Source: Symbiodinium natans (taxonomy: Eukaryota; Sar; Dinophyceae; Suessiales; Symbiodiniaceae). From it: a stretch of DNA of 60,000 bases. The notes beneath the pieces were generated by a model, which saw only the letters and a list, made by a program, of their open reading frames with translations, did no database searches and was not told the DNA's origin. Location: the NCBI GenBank assembly GCA_905221605.1, contig CAJNDS010002590.1, positions 1-60,000 on the forward strand, read 5' to 3'. The translations under genes and the position numbers were made by a program. Below are positions 54,501 to 60,000 of this stretch, piece after piece (positions within the stretch are counted from its first letter, which is position 1; each line of letters opens with the position of its first letter).

Positions 54501-54769
54501 TCCCTTTCATGCCTTGGTGCGAGCACTGCGTCAAGTTCCAAGCCCGTGCTGACCGCCATGTCCAAGCAGGACCAGATGTTAGGGCGTGTAGCACATGTTC
54601 GTTTGACTTTGCCTTCACTGAACGTGAAACCGGTCGCCCCGGTGACAAGTTGATCTGCTTAATCCTCAAGGATTCACACACAGGTGCCACCTGCGCGATC
54701 CCTACACCAGCAAAGGGAGGAACCGTGGCGTTCAAGTTCATGGTTGCACAGAAGTGTGTAAATTCTTGA
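51569..54769 (+). CDS. Copia Gag-protease-integrase (N-terminal) polyprotein
   Basis: Start placed at ATG GCA TCG. Gag helical region (FWSLKQYLCALDSAFGD, LRQLIQLFQPTSRTRSLGIL), a basic Lys-Gly-Pro repeat (KGPKGG units), a CCHC knuckle CHACGKRGHYKSEC (~residue 400), protease active site VVDSGSDAS (~610), a SAP-like motif LSTLRAACTALGIGKSGGKA (~905-925), the pre-integrase zinc region HALSHIPFMPWCEHC, and the first integrase Asp (CSFDFAFT). The frame stops at 54767-54769 and integrase continues in the next frame. Confidence 0.9.
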   Translation: MASQDDISDLEVDPGQGVHLPQGAQASQASASAAQNPFSPGSPQAQGMHVTPDDMMTMMRQMMEATTAAATAAQAALSAATSQGNAKQGIAGSDMARILPKPDVFKPATREEEHGMWLQWFWSLKQYLCALDSAFGDEIAYLEQHPDEEGQGYKSPEAAQRSKQLFALLCSLVKGRGLQLIQRVPAQSGFEALRQLIQLFQPTSRTRSLGILSAITSMNHFKGNEPLLPQVLDMERIFEEYERSSGKKLDDDFKTSIFLRSITQSMRNHLATILTEDVTYDALREAALRFERMNAKWDARNLFAGDSLFANRRQPAGPNDGPVPMEVDALQRKGNPKGYKGKPKGPKGGGSPKGTKGPKGGNPKGPKSGKPKGKGRGDKGQKGNPKGPDAGKGARQNVICHACGKRGHYKSECWQNVQHVQGDDASTTAPSTAGPSASQVRPSPDTSTTMRSVNMVQIDMTGDWCGGSINALTADSCPAAGDDFLKVVKSLALIPHGYPSLPNLVPVQESNDLVAIAEPECTVFAQAIAEPEYTVLAQQCGVEVYDMSATDGDEDWTVCDGVLPATATTDACLCTPHYPSSNPATFFVQTVQSTAGQQGGCRDMEIVVDSGSDASCLPLSWGDVGVECANTQENFRDAQGHKITGSKTRMAVLQIGHVQFKERWLLSSVSRPLFSVGKLMKQGWNIIHDEHGVPHLMNPDASLRVPMHYCHNSLHATGMISSVTACDDRGPSVLALEISGPWLALNDRFQEVTSGVYARRDMSDCLLDCTVPLTHLGVQFRTTLRQEASGWAVFELNTPLSSLDLSEASFVPSRIHNIITIGSCSKINIDELFGRVPPARRDHVSEDAESDAGLPDVPIGGVGNIAGPDDEIQEGDELPGQEAEEVMQPAMRAHVVVEGVELHEGCTLSTLRAACTALGIGKSGGKATVLQRIHNFMDRQRLLARHQIEDARVQLPREQAPVSEPTPEEMRRHALSHIPFMPWCEHCVKFQARADRHVQAGPDVRACSTCSFDFAFTERETGRPGDKLICLILKDSHTGATCAIPTPAKGGTVAFKFMVAQKCVNS

Positions 54770-55806
54770 ATTTTTGTGGACATACGGAAATCGCCTTGAG
54801 ATCAGACGGCGAACCGGCTTGTCTTGCTTTGCAGCAAGGGGTAAAAGAGTTGAGGTCGCGGATGAAACTTGATACGCATCTTGAACAACTGGAGGCCGCT
54901 GACCACCAAGCAAACCCCAGCGAGCAAACCGTGGATCAGCTCAGGCAGCTCACGGGAACGCTGCTAAGCCAAGTTGAAGCCGAGACTGGCCAAAAGGTCA
55001 GCACGATGTCTCCACTCCATGCGTGGGCGTGGAAGCACGCGTGTTGGCTGCAGATGCGCTACGGGCGCAGTGGATTTGCCAGTCCGTTTGAAGTGATAAC
55101 AGGGCGCCCGTACAATGGCAAAGTTGTGGGGTTTGGAGAGGTTGTTTTCGCAAGGATTAAGAGTTCTATCAAGGGCAAAGCCAGATGGATAAAGATGTTG
55201 TGGTTGGGAAAGTTGGGGGTATCAGATTTGCATTTTGGAGTCACACCTGGAGGTTTCTTGATTTCCAGCAGGAGCGTCAGACGGCTGCCAAAGCAGTACG
55301 ATGCATCTTTGCTTGAGTCACTGCGCGACATGCCATGGAGTCAAGCAAGCTTCCTTGCAGGGCAAGTCGGCCAGGCCAGAATGCAGAGAACCCCTGTTCG
55401 AGGAGAAGAAGAAGAGGTGCAACAGCCTCTGCCTGAGGTTGTGTTGCCTGAAAGACCACCACTTCCATATCCCGGTTATGTCCTGCCTGACAATGCACCG
55501 CTTGAAGAACTCATTCCTCCACCAGCCATTATTGCATCAGGCACACCGGAACCTCCTACGCCTGTTCAAACATCGGCCGAGACACCGCTTCCCACGGCTG
55601 CCGAGCCTAGCACGCCCATGCTTGTTGATTCCGATGCACCACCACCACAGCAGGAGGCCAGTGGAGCTCGCGCTTCTAGTGGTTTAGGGGGTGTTAGTGG
55701 TTCTAGTGAAGCGTTGGGTGCGGTCCGGCACCAGAGGCGAGGCCATCAGGGGCAGGCGGGGATGAGCAGCCAGCACCCAAAAGGGCACGAATCCGGTTGC
55801 GCTTAG
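54754..55806 (+). CDS. Copia integrase, C-terminal part (frame-shifted)
   Basis: Continues integrase without a gap in similarity: ALRSDGEPACLALQQGV carries the second catalytic Asp and ANPSEQTVDQL the Glu region. ASPFEVITGRPYNGKVVGFG then matches the copia integrase C-terminal segment, with RSVRRLP near its end. A Pro/Ala-rich linker follows. The join to the previous frame needs a one-base shift between about 54745 and 54770. No slippery heptamer was noticed. Confidence 0.85.
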   Translation: MCKFLNFCGHTEIALRSDGEPACLALQQGVKELRSRMKLDTHLEQLEAADHQANPSEQTVDQLRQLTGTLLSQVEAETGQKVSTMSPLHAWAWKHACWLQMRYGRSGFASPFEVITGRPYNGKVVGFGEVVFARIKSSIKGKARWIKMLWLGKLGVSDLHFGVTPGGFLISSRSVRRLPKQYDASLLESLRDMPWSQASFLAGQVGQARMQRTPVRGEEEEVQQPLPEVVLPERPPLPYPGYVLPDNAPLEELIPPPAIIASGTPEPPTPVQTSAETPLPTAAEPSTPMLVDSDAPPPQQEASGARASSGLGGVSGSSEALGAVRHQRRGHQGQAGMSSQHPKGHESGCA

Positions 55807-58433
55807 ATGCAGTTCAAGTGGACAAAGACGGCAACGAACTACACAATGTCGATGAACAGATTGAACTCTTCGATGAGGCTGCTGAAGGTTTCATGGACTG
55901 TGAGGAGTCCGAGGCTTGGGACAACTACGACGATGACGCTGGTGCGTCACCGAGTGCAGAGATTCCCAGTTGCTTGATCAGACCCTTTTCCCAAACGGAG
56001 CCACAATGCAGTCCGGAGGAGTTGCAATACATCGACGAAATCGCTGACAACTTTGAGCTGAGCAGACTGACGAACATGCACGTGCTGAGTGAAGTTCAGA
56101 GCAAGCTTGAAGATCACAGAGTTTTGTCGTCGAAGAGTGTGAGATCATGGCGGCCGAAAGTGCTAAACCAGGAGAAAGTTTGGGTTCGCAGAAGCAGATT
56201 GGTTGCCAGAGAGTTTGCATGGTTGGACAAAGGCAGAAGTGGATTGTTTGCACCGACCACTGCGCAAATCATGTTGCGTGTGGTGCCAGGTCTTTTCATG
56301 CGAATGCGCGATCAAAACTGGAGCATGCTATCGCTAGATATTGCAGATGCCTTTCTGCAATGTGCTCAGGCAGACCCCACGTGCACGAAGGTGGGAAACA
56401 GATGGTTCAAGCTCGACCGCATGCTACCCGGTCAACGTGACGGGAGCGTCACGTGGTTTGCAGATTTCACAGAGGAGATCAAGCGTGCAGTTGGAGCTGA
56501 GTTGCTACCCGAGCAACCAGCACTGTTCAGACTGCCAGAGTCTGAAGGTGGCGGCATGGTGCATGTAGATGACATGATGTGCGCAGGACGCTCAGATAAG
56601 CTTGAAAAGCTGGAGAATCACCTCAAAAGCAAGTTTAAAGTGTCATCGGAGTGGATCCGAAACGTCGGGGACTGCGTCAGTTTTCTGAAGAGAACACACC
56701 GCCTGGTGAGTGAAGACCTCTTGGTCATCGAGCCAAACGTGAAGTATGTGGAGAAGCTGATGCAGGTCACCGGCCTTGCCGCTGCAAAGGAAAGGTACAA
56801 GGCGACTCCTTTTCCTACAGGTCCAATGCCTACAGACCGCGTGCCTGATCCTGAGCTTGATGCCACCAGTGCATCAAAGTATCGCACCGCGGTGGGCATC
56901 CTGATGTACGTTGCTTCAGACCTTCCCGCTTGCCAGTTTGGGATTCGTTTCCTGTCAACCTATGCCCACTGCCCAACAGAGGGATCCTGGAAGCTACTGA
57001 GGCACCTGACCGCGTACATCAACAGCCACGAGAGTCATGTCGTGGGACTTGCCAAGCCGATTGTTGGAAAGGGTATCATTCGGGATTGTTCAGACAATTT
57101 GCATACCCCGTTGTCGATCCTTGAATGCTTCTCTGACGCCGACTGGTCTGGCAACCGCCAGACCAGAAAGTCAGTGAGCGCCGCTGTGGTGTTGTGGGAT
57201 TCCATGACCATATATAGCCACTCGAAGACTCAAAAGAACATCAGTCTTTCCTCGGAATCAGAATATCACTCGATGATATCCGCCATAGCTGACAGCATCC
57301 TCTTGAAAGCGTGCATCACCTTCGTTGCACCGCATCCACCTCTTGAGATCACTGCCTTCTGCGATAACAGTGCGGCCAGGACGCTTGCCTGCCGTCAGGG
57401 CGTCGGTCGCATGCGGCATGTCAGTGGAAAGCTGCTTTGGCTTCAGCAGAAGACCAAGGAAGGAGAAGTGGTTGTTCGACCCGTGCCTACGGCGGACAAC
57501 GTTTCAGACCTCGGTACTAAAGCGCTAAAGGCAGACCGTATCTTGTACCTGTTGTCGAAACTCAACATGCGTGATTCCGAATGTGGGTATCAACTTGTTG
57601 GAGCAGAATACTTGTTGGATGCCCAGAGCAGACGCCAGTTGTGCCGAGTTATCAAGCAAGGGAGTGTCAATCCTCAAAGAATACTACAGGTTCTTGCATT
57701 GGCGTTGCAAGTCGACGCCATAGCAAGCGAGCAAGATGAGCCCAATGATGATCAAGACGCCTTGAGCCATGTGAGCACGAGCCTCTTGACTTGGATAGGC
57801 GAGAGCGTGACTGTGGTATTCCTTGTTTGTGCCGACCTCATCGAGAATCACCCCACGTGTGCGATGTTGTTCGGACAGTTGATGATGCTGGTTTTCTTGA
57901 TCTGTGCAATGTGCTTTTGCCGGAGCCACCGAAGGTCTGAGCCCACAACCAGTGGGAATGCAACAATGCCAAAGGTTGAAGTCAACGTAGTGGTTGATAG
58001 GCCTTTGGGTGTAGGGGATAGGGATAAGCCTGAACCCGCCGAAATCCCTAACCCTGACCTCCCACAGCGAGAGAACGAAGGAGATGATGATCAGCCAGAT
58101 CCGACAGCTGCATCGTCGTCCGCGCCACCAAATGCAGCACCGGTGAGTGCAAGCACGTCTTGGAATGAGGTTGAGGCGAATCTTAATGCTTGGTTGCGTG
58201 AGAATGCCCTGCCAATGCTCGAACAGTGCAACGCACCGCCTCGAACACCGGAACATCCGTCGGTGCGAGATCCAGCAGAGAATCATGTTGTGTTCGTGAC
58301 TGCGAGTCGTGGATATGCATTCCACCGGACACGTGAATGCCCAAAGCTCAGATGTGCAAAGCGAATTCTGAGGTACAGCAAGCGTGAGGCCATCAGGCGA
58401 GGTTTCAAGCCCTGCAAGGAGTGTGGAGCATGA
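55797..58433 (+). CDS. Copia reverse transcriptase - RNase H with extra C-terminal domain
   Basis: The frame is open upstream to the Pro-rich linker (APKRARIRLRLDAVQVD), so it is entered by another shift near 55.7 kb. RT: SRLVAREFAW, LSLDIADAFLQ (first Asp), MVHVDDMMC (V-D-D). RNase H: CFSDADWSGNRQTRKSV, LSSESEYHSM, ITAFCDNSAA. After RNase H come ~250 extra residues: two hydrophobic stretches (VTVVFLVCADLI and MLVFLICAMCF), an acidic linker, and a terminal Cys/His module FHRTRECPKLRCAK...EAIRRGFKPCKECG that resembles the Ada-type metal-binding fold. It ends at the TGA at 58431-58433. Confidence 0.9.
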   Translation: MRLDAVQVDKDGNELHNVDEQIELFDEAAEGFMDCEESEAWDNYDDDAGASPSAEIPSCLIRPFSQTEPQCSPEELQYIDEIADNFELSRLTNMHVLSEVQSKLEDHRVLSSKSVRSWRPKVLNQEKVWVRRSRLVAREFAWLDKGRSGLFAPTTAQIMLRVVPGLFMRMRDQNWSMLSLDIADAFLQCAQADPTCTKVGNRWFKLDRMLPGQRDGSVTWFADFTEEIKRAVGAELLPEQPALFRLPESEGGGMVHVDDMMCAGRSDKLEKLENHLKSKFKVSSEWIRNVGDCVSFLKRTHRLVSEDLLVIEPNVKYVEKLMQVTGLAAAKERYKATPFPTGPMPTDRVPDPELDATSASKYRTAVGILMYVASDLPACQFGIRFLSTYAHCPTEGSWKLLRHLTAYINSHESHVVGLAKPIVGKGIIRDCSDNLHTPLSILECFSDADWSGNRQTRKSVSAAVVLWDSMTIYSHSKTQKNISLSSESEYHSMISAIADSILLKACITFVAPHPPLEITAFCDNSAARTLACRQGVGRMRHVSGKLLWLQQKTKEGEVVVRPVPTADNVSDLGTKALKADRILYLLSKLNMRDSECGYQLVGAEYLLDAQSRRQLCRVIKQGSVNPQRILQVLALALQVDAIASEQDEPNDDQDALSHVSTSLLTWIGESVTVVFLVCADLIENHPTCAMLFGQLMMLVFLICAMCFCRSHRRSEPTTSGNATMPKVEVNVVVDRPLGVGDRDKPEPAEIPNPDLPQRENEGDDDQPDPTAASSSAPPNAAPVSASTSWNEVEANLNAWLRENALPMLEQCNAPPRTPEHPSVRDPAENHVVFVTASRGYAFHRTRECPKLRCAKRILRYSKREAIRRGFKPCKECGA

Positions 58434-58973
58434 TACAGTGCAACTTCTTTCCACTTGGAAATGTTCATGATGCTGCGCAGTGGTCGCATGTATATAGCTT
58501 TATGTACATAGCTTGTGATGCTCATGAAACTTCACTTGCTACTCCTCGTGGAACCTGGGGTTCAGCAATGCACACACATTCTTGCCCAATCCTGTTCATT
58601 TCCGACTTCGAATGAGATACTCCGAATGCCTTGATGTTTGGGAGTTGGTCACCCAAAATCTCGTGCGATGGCAGATAGGCCATCACAATCTCCACAGTGC
58701 AATGCCACGTGTGTCCACCTTGCTTGCCATTCCGACAGTGTGCAGCATGGTGAAGGTCTCCGCTTGGGCCAGTCAAGCATGCAGCACAGTAGGTGCTAGA
58801 TACAACGTAGTTGTAGCCTAAACCGAGCCAACGACCCATGGGCAGAGCTCGAAGATGCAAAGACATTCTGCAGTTGTTTCACGGGAGCATTTGAAACTAA
58901 GTGTCTTGTTGTTTCTCATACCTGGGCATCGGGAATCCTTTGAACCAAAACTCTTCGCCTAGCTTCACACTTT
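58434..58973 (+). other. Copia 3' untranslated region
   Basis: 540 bp between the pol stop and the polypurine tract. A minus-strand open frame of 114 codons is present but shows no recognised domain. Nothing else seen. Confidence 0.55.
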
Positions 58974-58984
58974 TGGAGGCGGGG
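58974..58984 (+). promoter_or_regulatory. Polypurine tract
   Basis: GGAGGCGGGG-type purine-rich stretch (one C) directly before the 3' LTR; the expected plus-strand primer site. Confidence 0.7.
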
Positions 58985-59117
58985 TGTTTAGGATTTTCCC
59001 GATTTACAGCATGCCCAGATATTATGTTTTGCAGTTGTTTTACCTGTTGCTCCCATGTAGCATGTGACTTGAGTGATTCGAATCTGCAGGCGTCTTTACG
59101 GATTCAAAAGTTTTTCA
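58985..59117 (+). repeat. 3' LTR (133 bp)
   Basis: Identical to 50711-50843 as far as I can read. Followed by the CCCTG target duplication. Confidence 0.93.
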
Positions 59118-60000
59118 CCCTGGGATGTGGTTTCCACTCCCTACGCCAGCAGGCTTGGTCCCAGCCTGCAAACAAACCTTCCCTGGTGTGCTGCTCGGGA
59201 TGTGGCTCCCACTCCCAATTGCACAACTCGGGATTTGGTTTACCAATCCCAGTGAGAGGGTGTACAGGGGTCTGTACCCACCTAGGACTTTTTTCTCACC
59301 TCGTCCTGCGCTTTCTAGCGGATGGTGTGTATTTAGCCCTGAATGTGGTCTTCCACCCCTGTAGCCGGCACTCAATAGAAGTGTCGCTGCCAGCCAAGCC
59401 GCTGAGGTTTTCACCCTTATAACAACGGCCTACGGGCTGCGCATGCTTCGCGCTTTCGAGCGGAAATTCAAACCCAATCTCAGAGTCTGTGCCACCAGAT
59501 CTACGGTCTGGAATTGCCTGACATGACTGGTGCAATTCGATGGTGATTTGAATCTCAGAGTAGGTGTGGTGTGCATGCGCGTATTTTTTGGGGTGTGATG
59601 AAAGTCGTTCGTTTGTCGTTGAACGTTGTCCGTTCGTTATCCTAACTTAAGGCTCAAGGCCACGAGCTTCTGCAAACGTCTTTCGCTTGAGAGTGCAAAG
59701 GTGTGGCCTCAGCACTTGCAGTCGCATCACGGTTTCGTTGGGTAATTTTGGGGTTTTTGTCTTCCGTTGTATTGCTTCCTGACAGCTTGTTTCGTGATCT
59801 CTCATGCGCATCAACGACCAGTGTACGAGGCTCATCCAGAGCACTCGGGGGGCAGGCGTAGTAACAGCATCATCTGCAGCCCACAAGTTGACAAATGGGT
59901 CACTTTGTGTGACTCTCCGTCCGCACTGGTTGCGTGACCACTCCCCTCTCCATTCAGTCTGGACACGTGCGCCGGCGGTGTTGACTTCAAAGACCTGTAC
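59118..60000. other. Right flank of the copia element
   Basis: Starts with the second CCCTG. Near 59120-59250 the motif GGGATGTGGYTYCCACTCCC occurs twice, with a related GGGATTTGGTTTACCAATCCC; each is partly palindromic. No recognised gene in the rest. Confidence 0.5.

Larger units (their letters stand above)
50711..59117 (+). mobile_element. Complete Ty1/copia-type LTR retrotransposon
   Basis: 8.4-kb element with identical 133-bp LTRs that begin TG and end CA, a 5-bp target duplication CCCTG on both sides (50706-50710 and 59118-59122), a primer binding site beginning TGG directly after the left LTR, and a purine-rich tract before the right LTR. Coding order is gag, protease, integrase, RT, RNase H, which defines copia. 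Two frame breaks interrupt the polyprotein. Identical LTRs mean recent insertion. Confidence 0.95.

Noticed and set aside
58522-58866. 114-codon minus-strand open frame in the copia 3' region
   Set aside because: No recognised domain, on the antisense strand of the element, and short enough to be chance in GC-rich DNA.
1-60000. Spliced-leader gene or leader relic (dinoflagellate SL ending TTTTGGCTCAAG)
   Set aside because: No matching stretch was found on either strand by reading; the nearest (CCCATTTTGGCCAG near 18108) diverges at once.

Overview
The window looks like nuclear DNA of a dinoflagellate, most probably Symbiodiniaceae-like. The sequence itself shows moderate to high GC, many plant-type telomere repeats (TTTAGGG/CCCTAAA) scattered inside the region, a multi-exon gene with small exons and large repeat-filled introns, and dense retroelement debris (several non-LTR reverse transcriptases, a complete Ty1/copia element, pieces of another RNase H element). 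No rRNA, tRNA, CRISPR array or spliced-leader sequence was found by reading.

Layout. 1-1800: GC-rich satellite of alternating ~110-bp units, then a polypyrimidine tract. 1840-3383: a 657-bp tandem unit built from two palindromic elements. 3565-5800: a ~30-bp tandem repeat, telomere-like arrays in both orientations, and a microsatellite. 5495-9322 and 29945-31935: short exons on the minus strand which, read in order from 31.9 kb down to 5.5 kb, spell the first membrane domain and the approach to the first nucleotide-binding domain of an ABCC/MRP-type ABC transporter. 10.0-28.1 kb: a compact cluster of nine long co-oriented minus-strand ORFs lying between two groups of those exons, so apparently nested in an intron of the transporter gene. 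32-42 kb: degenerate non-LTR reverse transcriptases on both strands, one with a long open frame (37134-38618). 43-45 kb: simple and tandem repeats. 45.3-46.8 kb: a spliced P-loop NTPase-like gene on the minus strand. 47.6-49.8 kb: a rearranged reverse transcriptase/RNase H element with a 227-bp inverted repeat. 50711-59117: a complete copia element with identical 133-bp LTRs and a 5-bp target duplication.

The most unusual region is 10.0-28.1 kb. It encodes a non-LTR retroelement-like protein (AP-type endonuclease, reverse transcriptase, zinc fingers and a C-terminal ubiquitin-specific-protease-like domain), a dual-specificity-phosphatase-like protein, four related helical proteins of about 400 residues (one frame-broken), and three proteins I do not recognise. 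The cluster carries 22 copies of a hairpin with a nearly constant 17-nt core (sense strand GAGTGAGGTCNCCTCCT) and flanking arms that are different in every copy yet complementary within each copy. All 22 have the same orientation. They sit just before start codons and at or just after stop codons of nearly every ORF, and a few lie inside ORFs. At one place (27453-27494) removing the segment that begins in the hairpin as a 42-nt GT-AG intron rejoins the endonuclease domain in frame. I read the region as one mobile or virus-like multigene unit whose ORFs are punctuated by a structured repeat. Its mechanism (RNA processing, translation signal, introner, or DNA-level hairpin) is not settled by sequence alone.
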